Of a stretch of 46,174 bases of DNA, positions 32,783-40,902 are shown in pieces. The notes under the pieces are model-generated. The model was not told the origin of the DNA. It did no database searches and saw only the letters and a program-made list of their open reading frames with translations. The DNA is from Phormidium sp. OSCR (GTDB taxonomy: Bacteria > Cyanobacteriota > Cyanobacteriia > Cyanobacteriales > Geitlerinemataceae). Location of the stretch: assembly GCA_001314905.1 (NCBI GenBank), contig LJZT01000024.1, positions 1 through 46,174 on the forward strand, given 5' to 3'. Numbering within the stretch: the stretch's first letter is position 1; each line of letters starts with the position of its first letter. A program made the position numbers and the translations under genes.

Positions 32783-33107
32783 TCTTTAGAAACTGGCACA
32801 GGCTCTTTAACTTGTCTTAAGACCAACGGTGATACTAAAGGACGGCTAACTACGTCCTAAAGGGTCTAAAATGTCAAGTGATTTTCCTCGTTTTGAGATC
32901 TATTTACCGGAGAGTGTTCGCATTTTAGCTCTCGATTCCTTGGTCTAAATGCCGTTGCTGGCCGGCACTTCTCGGCGATCGCGCCCACAGAAGCGAATCT
33001 CTCCAATCCTTTGGGGATCATGACTCGGGGCGTTGGTCTCTTGTTGGTATCTTCAGGTTAAGCGCTGGGAGAGGCGATCGCCGATCTGGTGAACTATCAT
33101 GACAGTT

Positions 33108-33166
33108 GAGTCGGGTTTTGATACATTAGTTAACACTGTAAAACAACGATCGCATGACCCCGACTC
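33108..33166 (+). promoter_or_regulatory. Inverted repeat bracketing the DUF2808 promoter region
   Basis: GAGTCGGG (33108-33115) and CCCGACTC (33159-33166) flank an AT-rich segment with TTGATA and TAAAAC hexamers plus a GTTAAC palindrome. The hexamer spacing (15-16 nt) is short, so the promoter call is weak; the repeat itself is exact. Confidence 0.4.
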
Positions 33167-33217
33167 GTCACGCCAGCTTTGTGATCTAGCGTTGCGATCT
33201 AAAAATTAGGAGTCCTT

Positions 33218-33778
33218 ATGAAACGTTGGTTATCTGCGAGTCTGATCATTGGTGCCTTAGCCGTTGCCGCTCCCCCCGAGGTGACGGCCCAGGGCCTACC
33301 CGGATTTACCCTGTTTGGGGGACCACGGCGGGAAAATCAACTGGGGTTTCGGCTCGATTACGGCACGACCGGACACCCGCGCGATCGTTACCGTCTGCGG
33401 ATTCCGGCCGAGAAGATGGATTTTGCCGTCAACCAGCTCTCCATCACCTACCCGGACTATTACAATGGCGACTTTGATATGACCTTAAACCCGGATCGCG
33501 ATCCCGATCGCCAACCGGTTCAAGTACGCGTCCGCGAAGGGGGCGATTATGAGGTGATCCCCCTCGAAGATGTAATTTGGGATCAAGAGAACCAGGTCAT
33601 CGAAATTTACCCAATTGAGCCAATCTCCGCCGGGAATGATGTCGAAATCGTCTTCTCTAACGTCCGTAATCCTCGTTTCGGTGGGATGTACTACTTCAAT
33701 GCACGGGTCTTTAGTCCAGGGGATCTCCCCATGGCTCGCTATCTGGGAACTTGGGTCTTGAACATTAGCCCCCGCTAA
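33218..33778 (+). CDS. Secreted DUF2808 family protein
   Basis: This 186-aa protein has a clear signal peptide (MKRWLSASLIIGALAVAA, cleavage probably after VTAQG). The mature part is beta-rich, with DRYRLRIPAEKMDFAVNQL, TYPDYYNGDFDMTLNPD and VEIVFSNVRNPRFGG, matching the DUF2808 family of exported cyanobacterial proteins. Function is unknown; an envelope or extracellular location is inferred. AGGAG six nt before the ATG supports the start. An AATCCCC/GGGGATT hairpin follows at 33819-33844. Confidence 0.85.
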   Translation: MKRWLSASLIIGALAVAAPPEVTAQGLPGFTLFGGPRRENQLGFRLDYGTTGHPRDRYRLRIPAEKMDFAVNQLSITYPDYYNGDFDMTLNPDRDPDRQPVQVRVREGGDYEVIPLEDVIWDQENQVIEIYPIEPISAGNDVEIVFSNVRNPRFGGMYYFNARVFSPGDLPMARYLGTWVLNISPR

Positions 33779-33818
33779 GTTTGCCCGTCAGCAAGTCATG
33801 CAAGCCGCGAAAAGTGCC

Positions 33819-33845
33819 AATCCCCTTAAACAGCCTAGGGGATTT
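33819..33845 (+). terminator. Weak stem-loop between DUF2808 gene and rpmH
   Basis: AATCCCC (33819-33825) and GGGGATT (33838-33844) form a 7-bp stem. Only TT-G follows, so termination is doubtful. It overlaps the rpmH promoter region and might instead affect that promoter. Confidence 0.35.
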
Positions 33846-33849
33846 GATG

Positions 33850-33855
33850 TAGAAT
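33850..33855 (+). promoter_or_regulatory. -10 box of the rpmH operon
   Basis: TAGAAT matches TATAAT at four positions and lies 37 nt before the rpmH ATG. A TTAAAC 18 nt upstream may act as -35. Confidence 0.4.
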
Positions 33856-33891
33856 GGTAAACTGCATGTTTGTCAACTACAACCTCAACCC

Positions 33892-34029
33892 ATGACCAAA
33901 CGAACTTTCGGCGGAACCGTCCGCAAACGCAAACGCACCTCCGGCTTCCGCGCTCGGATGCGCATTAAAACCGGCCGGCGTGTCATCAACTCGCGTCGTC
34001 GCAAAGGGCGGGCTCGCCTCTCCGTTTAG
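33892..34029 (+). CDS. rpmH: 50S ribosomal protein L34
   Basis: This 45-aa basic protein begins [20 protein letters not shown] and continues with [19 protein letters not shown], the L34 signature. It belongs to the large ribosomal subunit. Normal length. It heads the conserved rpmH-rnpA-PH-yidC cluster; the rnpA start lies 7 nt after its stop, so translational coupling is likely. Confidence 0.97.
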   Translation: MTKRTFGGTVRKRKRTSGFRARMRIKTGRRVINSRRRKGRARLSV

Positions 34030-34036
34030 ACTCTCG

Positions 34037-34420
34037 GTGCTACCTCACGCTCACCGACTTCGCCATTGGCAAGACTTTCAAACGGTATATCAACGTGGCC
34101 AGCGGACTCGCAGCCGAGTTCTGGGATTACGCGCCTATCGCCCCGAACATCGAGTCAATGAGGGGAACGGCATCGCTCAAGTTCCCCCAACTCGCTTTGG
34201 GATCAGTGTTAGCCGTAAAACCAGTAAAAAAGCGGTTGTCCGGAATCGGATTAAGCGATGCCTTCGAGCCGCATTGCGAGAGTTACTGCCCCGAGTCCGT
34301 CCCGGTTGGGACGTGATTATTATCGCCTACCCCGACGCCAAAGAGTGCAATTCCCGACACTTTCTGCAAGAATTAGAGCAGTTGTTGGCAAGAATCGAGG
34401 TACTCAATGGGCATTCGTGA
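34037..34420 (+). CDS. rnpA: Ribonuclease P protein component
   Basis: RnpA assists the RNase P ribozyme in 5' maturation of tRNAs. The GTG at 34037 gives MLPHAHRLRHWQDF, the usual family start, and a 127-aa protein. An earlier in-frame GTG at 33980 lies inside rpmH and is rejected. The conserved basic motif is FGISVSRKTSKKAVVRNRIKRCLR, with GWDVIIIAYP near the end. The last 14 nt overlap the following PH-domain gene. Confidence 0.93.
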   Translation: MLPHAHRLRHWQDFQTVYQRGQRTRSRVLGLRAYRPEHRVNEGNGIAQVPPTRFGISVSRKTSKKAVVRNRIKRCLRAALRELLPRVRPGWDVIIIAYPDAKECNSRHFLQELEQLLARIEVLNGHS

Positions 34421-34799
34421 GGAAGTCTTTTATGAAGGAGGTCCCCATATCGGCGACCTCGTTTTCAATATCTTAATTGGCTTAACGGTCATTGGCTTGC
34501 CCCTAACCGTCGGCGCCGTCATCCGCGCTCTCTGGCTACGGTTTCGGATTACGAACCGTCGTCTATCGGTGACAGGAGGCTGGATGGGACGCGATCGCAC
34601 CGATGTAGTCTACTCAGAAATTCGCAAAATTGTCACCGTTCCCCGAGGCTTCGGACTCTGGGGCGATATGGTTCTCACCCTACAAGGAGGCAGCCGACTT
34701 GAACTCCGGGCGGTTCCTCGATTTCGAGAGGTGTACAATTACATTCAAGAGCATTTGTCCCCCGAGGCCCAACAGGTCAGTGGCTCTTTAGGAGAATAA
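34407..34799 (+). CDS. Bacterial PH-domain membrane protein
   Basis: This 130-aa protein starts with a membrane region (about 18-48, LVFNILIGLTVIGLPLTVGAVIRAL) and continues as a bacterial pleckstrin-homology (bPH2/YdbS-like) domain: FRITNRRLSVTGGWMGRDRT, SEIRKIVTVPRGFGLWGDMV and LELRAVPRFREVYNYI. Function is unknown. It overlaps rnpA by 14 nt and lies 69 nt before yidC, a conserved position that suggests a link to membrane protein insertion. Confidence 0.87.
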   Translation: MGIREEVFYEGGPHIGDLVFNILIGLTVIGLPLTVGAVIRALWLRFRITNRRLSVTGGWMGRDRTDVVYSEIRKIVTVPRGFGLWGDMVLTLQGGSRLELRAVPRFREVYNYIQEHLSPEAQQVSGSLGE

Positions 34800-34868
34800 T
34801 CCGCAACCCCCTGACTGAGATTGGCTCAGATTGACGATATCACCGCGCAGAAATTGGCGTAAAACGTA

Positions 34869-36020
34869 ATGGATTTTGGTGTTGGTTTTCTCTCCAATAA
34901 CGTAATGCTGCCGATCCTAGATTTATTCTATGGAATCGTGCCAAGCTACGGACTGGCAATTGTTGCCCTAACCCTCGTGATCCGATTCGCGCTTTACCCC
35001 CTAAGCGCTAAATCGATCCGCAGTATGCGTCGGATGCGAGTCGCGCAACCGGCCATGCAAAAACGGGTAAAAGAAGTTCAAGAACGATATAAAGATGATC
35101 CGGCAAAACAGCAGGAAGAAATGAGTGCTGTTTACAAGGAATTTGGCAATCCCCTGGCGGGCTGTTTACCGATTTTGGTACAGATGCCGGTGTTATTTGC
35201 CCTATTTGCAACCTTACGCGGATCGCCGTTTGCTGACATCGGTTACCCGGTGGAATTAGAGATTTTTCCTCGGGAACAGATCGAGCGCATTCAGCCCCAA
35301 GTGTATACCAGCGATCCCAAAAATATCTATGTCACCGATGGCGTTCACCGCAAAATCGCAGCGGTGTTACCAGCCGGAAATCGCCTGGTGGTGGGGGAAA
35401 AAACTCACTTAGAGTTTCAATCGTTAGATGGAACTCCCTTGCAACAACTGCTTCAGGACTACGACAACCCGGATGTACAACCGCAATGGCAAATCAAAGA
35501 CGGTGAAAATCGGGTGGCGATCGCTGAAGATGGCACCTTAGAGGCCCTACAACCCGGAAAAGTGACCCTAGAAGGGAAAATCCCTGGATTAGCGGCAAAT
35601 AAAGGCTTCCTGTTTATTCAGGCTTTGGGTCGAGTCGGTGCCACGGGCGACAATGGAGAAATCCACTGGGATATTGTAGGCATGGTCCTGTTTTTTGGTC
35701 TGAGTCTCTATCTCAACCAGATTCTCTCAGGACAAGGGCAAGATAGTAATGCTAATCCTCAGCAACAAACCATTAGTAAGCTCACCCCTGTGATCTTCTC
35801 GGGGATGTTTCTATTTTTCCCGCTTCCGGCTGGGGTGTTGATGTATATGGTGGTTGCTAACATCTTCCAAACCCTGCAAACCTTTATCCTGTCTCGGGAA
35901 CCCCTACCTGAGAATCTACAAAAAATTGTGGATGCTCAAGAGAAAGCTAAAGCGAAAGATGGATCTCGTCAAGAGTTGCCGTTTGAGCCGAAACGCAAGA
36001 AAAAAGCCGGCCAGTCTTGA
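34869..36020 (+). CDS. yidC: Membrane protein insertase YidC/Alb3
   Basis: YidC inserts membrane proteins, including photosynthetic ones, into plasma and thylakoid membranes. The 383-aa protein has helices at about 22-45 ([12 protein letters not shown] with the conserved hydrophilic-groove Arg), 92-112 ([19 protein letters not shown]) and two more at about 260-340. Between the second and third helices is a soluble insertion of about 140 residues; its last part ([20 protein letters not shown]) looks like a BIG2/Ig-like repeat. The tail is basic (KRKKK), suitable for ribosome contact. A hairpin with T-run follows at 36037-36068. Confidence 0.95.
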   Translation: MDFGVGFLSNNVMLPILDLFYGIVPSYGLAIVALTLVIRFALYPLSAKSIRSMRRMRVAQPAMQKRVKEVQERYKDDPAKQQEEMSAVYKEFGNPLAGCLPILVQMPVLFALFATLRGSPFADIGYPVELEIFPREQIERIQPQVYTSDPKNIYVTDGVHRKIAAVLPAGNRLVVGEKTHLEFQSLDGTPLQQLLQDYDNPDVQPQWQIKDGENRVAIAEDGTLEALQPGKVTLEGKIPGLAANKGFLFIQALGRVGATGDNGEIHWDIVGMVLFFGLSLYLNQILSGQGQDSNANPQQQTISKLTPVIFSGMFLFFPLPAGVLMYMVVANIFQTLQTFILSREPLPENLQKIVDAQEKAKAKDGSRQELPFEPKRKKKAGQS

Positions 36021-36036
36021 AGCGATGAGTTGGGCC

Positions 36037-36068
36037 AAAAACCTGTTCCGAGCGCCGGGACAGGTTTT
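36037..36068 (+). terminator. Hairpin with T-tract after yidC
   Basis: AAAACCTGTTCC and GGGACAGGTTTT form a stem with one G-U pair around about 7 nt, followed by TTTT. It sits between yidC and the DUF177 gene, where many cyanobacteria have a jag (R3H) gene. Confidence 0.6.
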
Positions 36069-36132
36069 GCTGCGGCTGGGAATCGGTTTGATAGGATGAC
36101 CAGATGTCGTCACAGGTTGGGAGGACTTGACA

Positions 36133-36645
36133 ATGGAGCCGATTTATGTTCCATCACTACTCAAAGCACCAGAAAAAACGGAGGTCATTGACTTTAAGCA
36201 GTTTATCGCTGACTTGGAGACCTTGATGCCGGTGCAGGGGACGATCTCCGTGAGCCATCAGGGAACCTACCTACAAGTTTCGGCAACGATCCAGGCGATC
36301 GTCACCTTGACCTGCGATCGCTGCTTGCAACAATATAACCATCGCCTGAATGTTTCCCCCGACGAAGTGATCTGGCTCGATGTGAACGCCGATCGCATCG
36401 ATGATTTGCCCCTCGAACAAGAAGTCCTCAGCGAAGAACTCATCGAAAGCCTCCATCCCGAGGGAACCTTCGATCCCGAGAACTGGCTCTATGAACAACT
36501 CTGCCTGGCTTTACCTCACCGCAAACTTTGCCGTCAAGACTGCGATGGTATTGAGGTGGACAGCACCACGCCGCCGCCAATTGATCGCCGCTGGGCCGCC
36601 TTGCAAGACCTCAAAGGACAACTCCCAAGTGAGCCAACTCCCTAA
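36133..36645 (+). CDS. DUF177 (YceD-like) family protein
   Basis: This 170-aa protein is of the DUF177/YceD family, linked in other organisms to 23S rRNA accumulation and often placed with rpmF. Cysteine pairs lie in LTCDRCLQQYNH (about 61-72) and HRKLCRQDCDGI (about 136-147), characteristic of the family and possibly metal-binding. GGGAGG at 36119-36124 lies 8 nt before the ATG at 36133 and only 2 nt before the TTG at 36127, so the ATG is chosen. Ycf46 starts 3 nt after its stop. Confidence 0.88.
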   Translation: MEPIYVPSLLKAPEKTEVIDFKQFIADLETLMPVQGTISVSHQGTYLQVSATIQAIVTLTCDRCLQQYNHRLNVSPDEVIWLDVNADRIDDLPLEQEVLSEELIESLHPEGTFDPENWLYEQLCLALPHRKLCRQDCDGIEVDSTTPPPIDRRWAALQDLKGQLPSEPTP

Positions 36646-36648
36646 AAT

Positions 36649-38172
36649 ATGAGCTTTAAAGACGAGTTTGAACTACTGCTACGAGCGCGTTACCCGATTC
36701 TCTACATTTCCACCCTGGAAGAAGAACGAGTCGAAGCCAGTATTCGCCAATCGGCTCAAAGCCAAGGTAATCGTGCCGTCTATATCTGGGATTTTGTCGA
36801 AGGCTATCAGGGCAACGCCAATGATGCCGGGAAGGCGAAACGCAATCCCTTGCAAGCTCTCGAACAGGTGGAGAAACTGCCGGCCAATGCCCCGGCTATC
36901 TTTGTGTTGCGCGACTTTCATCGCTTCCTTGATGATATTTCCATCTCCCGCAAATTACGGAATTTAGCCCGTTTACTCAAGTCTCAACCCAAAAATTTGG
37001 TGCTGCTGGCCCCGAATGTCACCATTCCCGAAGATTTGAGCGAAGTTTTGACGGTGATGGAGTTTTCCTTACCTACGGGAGAGGAAATTCGCCGAGAAAT
37101 TGAGGGACTGTTATCGTCAACGGGCCGTCCCTTAGGCGATCGCCTCCTCGATGAAATGGTGCGATCGTGTCAAGGCCTATCCTTAGAGCGGATTCGTCGA
37201 GTTCTGGCCCGGGCCATCGCCAGCCATGGCCAACTCGAACCCGAAGACGTTGACCTAATCCTCGAAGAAAAACGCCAAACCATCCGCCAGACCCAAATCC
37301 TAGAATTTTACGGGGCCACTGAAGAGATTAGCGACATTGGTGGCCTAGATAATCTCAAAGAGTGGTTGCTGCGACGAGGAGGCGGGTTCTCAGAAAAAGC
37401 CCGCGAGTATGGACTGCCCTATCCCCGAGGGTTGCTGCTGGTGGGGATTCAGGGAACTGGGAAGTCTCTCAGTGCCAAGGCGATCGCCCATCACTGGCAT
37501 CTCCCCCTGTTGCGTTTAGATGTGGGGCGACTGTTCGCCGGCCTCGTGGGCGAGTCCGAATCCCGCACCCGTCAGATGATACAAGTAGCCGAAGCGTTGG
37601 CCCCCTGCATTCTCTGGATTGATGAAATCGATAAAGCCTTTGCCGGCCTCGGTGGAAAAGGAGACGGAGGAACCACCAGTCGCGTCTTCGGTACCTTTAT
37701 TACCTGGTTAGCCGAGAAAGACTCCCCTGTGTTTGTGGTGGCCACAGCCAACGATATTCAGGTCTTACCGCCTGAAATGTTGCGCAAAGGTCGTTTTGAT
37801 GAGATTTTCTTTGTCGGTTTACCCAGCCAAGCCGAACGGCGGGAAATCTTTGCTGTACATCTATCCCGCTTACGACCCCATAACTTGGCCAATTATGATC
37901 TCGATCGCCTGGCCTATGAAACCCCCGATTTCTCAGGGGCTGAGATTGAACAGATGATTGTCGAAGCCATGCACATCGGCTTTAGTCAAAATCGTGACTT
38001 TACCACCCAAGATATCCTAGAAGCCGCCAGCCAAATTGTGCCGCTCGCTCGCACCGCTCAAGAACAAATCCAGTTTCTGCAAGACTGGGCTACCTCCGGG
38101 AAAGCGCGTTTAGCCTCCCGTCAGAATAGTCTGTCGAGTCGTATCCAAGGACAACTACGGGGTGATTCTTAA
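36649..38172 (+). CDS. ycf46: Ycf46-type AAA ATPase
   Basis: This 507-aa AAA protein is conserved in cyanobacteria and red algal plastids as Ycf46. The N-terminal region (about 1-230, LRARYPILYISTLEEERVE) is a degenerate NTPase-like domain. The AAA core (about 235-440) has Walker A LLVGIQGTGKSLSAKAI, Walker B CILWIDEIDKAFAG, sensor VVATANDIQVLP and arginine finger LRKGRFDEIFFVG. In Synechocystis its homologue is reported to respond to low inorganic carbon, which I recall but cannot check here. It is coupled to DUF177 (3-nt gap). Confidence 0.93.
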   Translation: MSFKDEFELLLRARYPILYISTLEEERVEASIRQSAQSQGNRAVYIWDFVEGYQGNANDAGKAKRNPLQALEQVEKLPANAPAIFVLRDFHRFLDDISISRKLRNLARLLKSQPKNLVLLAPNVTIPEDLSEVLTVMEFSLPTGEEIRREIEGLLSSTGRPLGDRLLDEMVRSCQGLSLERIRRVLARAIASHGQLEPEDVDLILEEKRQTIRQTQILEFYGATEEISDIGGLDNLKEWLLRRGGGFSEKAREYGLPYPRGLLLVGIQGTGKSLSAKAIAHHWHLPLLRLDVGRLFAGLVGESESRTRQMIQVAEALAPCILWIDEIDKAFAGLGGKGDGGTTSRVFGTFITWLAEKDSPVFVVATANDIQVLPPEMLRKGRFDEIFFVGLPSQAERREIFAVHLSRLRPHNLANYDLDRLAYETPDFSGAEIEQMIVEAMHIGFSQNRDFTTQDILEAASQIVPLARTAQEQIQFLQDWATSGKARLASRQNSLSSRIQGQLRGDS

Positions 38173-38191
38173 CCACCCGTTTTTCTTTCCT

Positions 38192-38644
38192 ATGAATCTG
38201 TCCAATTTAGCCAAATTTATTCTCGGCTTCACCCTGGCGATCGCCCTCACCCTAGGCGGGGCTGTGGCCGCGTCCCTCTATCTGGTGGCCCGCTTGACAG
38301 CACTGCCTCCCAAACCTGAGTTTGATAGCCCCGAAGCGTCCACCACAACCGCTGTCAGCACAACCCCCACCCCAGAGGCGACTCCAGAACCTGAACCCAC
38401 CCCAGAGCCTGAACCCACCCCAGACCCCGGACTGTATCAGGCTCGCGTCACCTGGCCCGAAGGCTTACTGCTGCGAGACAACCCCAGTTACGATGCCGGC
38501 AGCTTGGGGGGCATTGCTTTTAATGAAACGGTAACGGTCTTGGAAAATGCCGAGAATGGAGCCTGGCAGCGGGTTCGCTCTGAGTCGAGTAATCAAGAAG
38601 GTTGGGTGGTTGGCGGCAACTTAGAGGAAATCTCGACTCCCTAA
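38192..38644 (+). CDS. Membrane-anchored SH3-domain protein
   Basis: The ATG at 38192 gives a 150-aa protein: a single N-terminal membrane helix (about 5-32, AKFILGFTLAIALTLGG), a Pro/Glu/Thr-rich spacer with EPEPTP repeats (about 55-80) and a bacterial SH3 (SH3b) domain (about 85-145) with LLLRDNPSYDAGSLGG, VTVLEN and GWVVGGNLEEI. SH3b domains usually bind peptidoglycan or peptides, so it is probably exposed to the periplasm. An upstream GTG at 38162 overlaps ycf46 and is less likely. Confidence 0.8.
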   Translation: MNLSNLAKFILGFTLAIALTLGGAVAASLYLVARLTALPPKPEFDSPEASTTTAVSTTPTPEATPEPEPTPEPEPTPDPGLYQARVTWPEGLLLRDNPSYDAGSLGGIAFNETVTVLENAENGAWQRVRSESSNQEGWVVGGNLEEISTP

Positions 38645-38707
38645 GACAGCGCGATCGCCATCTCAAAGATTGTTTTCAACCCCTCTGATGCGTCCCCCCA
38701 AGGATGC

Positions 38708-38713
38708 TAAAAT
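38708..38713 (+). promoter_or_regulatory. -10 box of sir
   Basis: TAAAAT matches the -10 consensus at five of six positions. No good -35 lies 17 nt upstream, so an activator-dependent promoter is possible. Predicted leader of about 140 nt. Confidence 0.4.
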
Positions 38714-38746
38714 AGTTTGCAAGATGTATTCTCCACAATCTCGACC

Positions 38747-38793
38747 GGATTACCGGACTTCAGGTCTGCCAAAGTCTTGATCCGTGGTAATCC
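38747..38793 (+). other. Nested stem-loop in the sir leader
   Basis: The outer arms GGATTACC (38747-38754) and GGTAATCC (38786-38793) are exact reverse complements. An inner GACTT/AAGTC stem can form inside. It lies about 70 nt before the sir ATG and would be part of the mRNA leader. It matches no riboswitch class I know. Confidence 0.45.
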
Positions 38794-38861
38794 TGCATCG
38801 CCTCAACTCCTCCGATAGCAGGGGATGAGGCCATGATGACGTACTCTCAACTTGTTAAAGC

Positions 38862-40781
38862 ATGGCTACGCTGACCCCCAACTCTCGCGACCGTAAACTC
38901 TCAAAACTTGAAGGGATTAAAGAACGCAGTGCCTTTTTGCGTGAACCGGTTGCCACAGAAATTCTCGAAGATACCACCCACTTTAGTGAAGCCGGGATTC
39001 AGATCCTGAAATTTCACGGCTCCTATCAACAAGACAACCGAGATAATCGGGTTAAGGGACAAGAAAAGGATTATCAAATGATGATCCGTACCCGGAACCC
39101 CGGTGGCTTTATTCCGCCGCAGCTCTACCTCACCCTCGATCGCCTGGCCTCAGACTACGGCAACGAAACGCTACGAGTGACAACTCGTCAAGGGTTCCAA
39201 CTTCATGGCATCCTCAAGAAAAATCTCAAAGCCACCATTGGTGCGATCGTGCGCAACCTTGGCTCAACCCTCGGGGCCTGTGGTGACCTTAACCGCAACG
39301 TCATGGCCCCTCCGGCGCCGTTTAAAAATCGTCCTGAGTATGCCGCCGCCTGGGACTATGCCGATCGCATTGCTGACTTACTAACTCCCCAAAGCGGCGC
39401 CTATTACGAAATTTGGCTCGATGGCGAAAAAGCTATTTCCGGGGAAGAAGACCCTGAGGTCAAAGCGGCCCGACAACGCAATGGCAACGGAACTATCTTT
39501 AAGGATAAAGAGGAGCCGATTTACGGAGAGCATTATATGCCCCGTAAATTCAAAAGCTGTGTCACGGTTCCGGGAGATAACTCCGTTGACCTTTATTCAC
39601 AAGATCTGTCCCTAGTCTTGATCAGCAACGAACAGGGAGAGGTTCAAGGCTTTAATATCCTCGCCGGGGGCGGTTTGGCCCGAACTCACAATAAAGAGGA
39701 AACCTTCCCTCGCTTAGCCGATGAAATTGGCTATGTAGACAAAGCCGATATTTATGACCTGGTGAAAGCCCTTGTGGCCACCCAGCGCGACTACGGCGAT
39801 CGCCATAACCGTCGTCACGCTCGCTTAAAATACCTCCTCCATGACTGGGGGGTTGAGAAATTCCGCAGCACCGTAGAAGGCTATTTTGGCAAATCGTTAC
39901 AGCCCTATCAGCCTCTCCCCGAATGGCGCTATGAAGACTACTTAGGTTGGCATGAACAGGGGGATGGCAAGCTGTTTTTAGGGCTATGGGTTCAAAATGG
40001 ACGCATTGCCAATTATGGAGATTGGCAGCTCCGCAGCGCTCTGCGCCGTATTGTTGAGACGTTGGATCTGCCGATGCGTCTGACTCCCCATCAAAATGTC
40101 TTGCTGTATGACATTGATCCGAGTCAGCGTGAGACCATTAACGGTATCTTGCGGGAGGCTGGGGTTCAGTCCCTCGAAGGCTTGGATTCCCTGAAACGGT
40201 TGTCGATGGCTTGTCCGGCTCTTCCCACTTGTGGTTTGGCGATCACTGAGTCAGAACGGGCCATCCCCGACATTTTGGATCGCATCCGCAAGCTGCTGAT
40301 TCGCGTGGGACTGCGTAAAGAGGAATTTGTCATCCGTATGACCGGTTGTCCTAATGGCTGTGCGCGGCCTTATATTGCCGAGTTAGGATTTGTCGGACGC
40401 GCCCCCAATGTCTATCAGATGTGGCTGGGGGCCGATCCTCATCAGACTCGTTTGGCGCAAGTCTATCGCGATCGCGTGGCAGCCGATGAAATCGAACAGG
40501 TGTTAGAGCCATTGTTCGTTTATTTCAAGCAAGAGCGTAAGCCAGGTGAGCGCTTTGGTGATTTCTGCGATCGCATCGGTATGGAAGGATTACAACAGTT
40601 CTCCGACGGGTATGATCCCTCAACCCTGAAACCCAAACGACAAGAACGCCATCGGATTCGTATTTATGACGATGTTTACGATCGCCTCAAGGAAGAATCT
40701 CTGCGTTCAGGCAAACCCATGTTAGACCTAGCCAGCGAAGCCCTAAACGCCTATCTCGCCGAGAATCGCCAGGACACATAA
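38862..40781 (+). CDS. sir: Ferredoxin-dependent sulfite reductase
   Basis: Sir reduces sulfite to sulfide with electrons from ferredoxin, using siroheme and a 4Fe-4S cluster. The 639-aa protein has the duplicated nitrite/sulfite reductase fold. The cluster and siroheme ligands are in [12 protein letters not shown] (about 448-459) and [13 protein letters not shown] (about 493-505). [14 protein letters not shown] near residue 107 is the siroheme-binding Arg region. The last 50 residues are an extra module, [18 protein letters not shown] followed by [13 protein letters not shown], with the pattern of a ribbon-helix-helix DNA-binding domain. Start ATG 38862 is preceded by no clear Shine-Dalgarno. 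Confidence 0.94.
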   Translation: MATLTPNSRDRKLSKLEGIKERSAFLREPVATEILEDTTHFSEAGIQILKFHGSYQQDNRDNRVKGQEKDYQMMIRTRNPGGFIPPQLYLTLDRLASDYGNETLRVTTRQGFQLHGILKKNLKATIGAIVRNLGSTLGACGDLNRNVMAPPAPFKNRPEYAAAWDYADRIADLLTPQSGAYYEIWLDGEKAISGEEDPEVKAARQRNGNGTIFKDKEEPIYGEHYMPRKFKSCVTVPGDNSVDLYSQDLSLVLISNEQGEVQGFNILAGGGLARTHNKEETFPRLADEIGYVDKADIYDLVKALVATQRDYGDRHNRRHARLKYLLHDWGVEKFRSTVEGYFGKSLQPYQPLPEWRYEDYLGWHEQGDGKLFLGLWVQNGRIANYGDWQLRSALRRIVETLDLPMRLTPHQNVLLYDIDPSQRETINGILREAGVQSLEGLDSLKRLSMACPALPTCGLAITESERAIPDILDRIRKLLIRVGLRKEEFVIRMTGCPNGCARPYIAELGFVGRAPNVYQMWLGADPHQTRLAQVYRDRVAADEIEQVLEPLFVYFKQERKPGERFGDFCDRIGMEGLQQFSDGYDPSTLKPKRQERHRIRIYDDVYDRLKEESLRSGKPMLDLASEALNAYLAENRQDT

Positions 40782-40808
40782 ACAGCACAGAAACAGGGCG
40801 GGGACTCT

Positions 40809-40902
40809 GTTCCCTGTTCCCTGTTCCCTGTTCCCTGCACCGCACTGAGCCTGTCGAAGTGTTCCCTGTTCCCTGTTCCCTGTTCCCTGTTCCCTATTCC
40901 CT
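40809..40902. repeat. Heptanucleotide tandem repeat (GTTCCCT)n
   Basis: Four perfect GTTCCCT units (40809-40836), a 24-nt interruption containing CACTGAGCCTGTCGAAGTG, five more perfect units (40861-40895) and a diverged ATTCCCT lie between the convergent sir and tsaD genes. The tail reaches into the last codons of tsaD. Heptamer repeats (STRRs) are known from cyanobacterial genomes. Confidence 0.95.

Larger units (their letters stand above)
32584..33217. other. Large divergent control region pntA / DUF2808 gene
   Basis: These 634 nt lie between divergent genes. They contain a 26-nt perfect dyad (32757-32782), a 10-nt palindrome GTCTTAAGAC (32814-32823), an inverted repeat around the DUF2808 promoter (33108-33166), and a 25-codon plus-strand frame (32871-32948) without evidence of being a gene. 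No RNA gene is recognised. Confidence 0.6.

Noticed and set aside
32871-32948. 25-codon frame MSSDFPRFEIYLPES... upstream of the DUF2808 gene
   Set aside because: Too short to support, with no Shine-Dalgarno and no recognised family; it may be a chance frame.
36025-36099. 24-codon frame MSWAKNLFRAPGQ... between yidC and DUF177
   Set aside because: It overlaps a terminator-like hairpin and shows no resemblance to Jag or another family.
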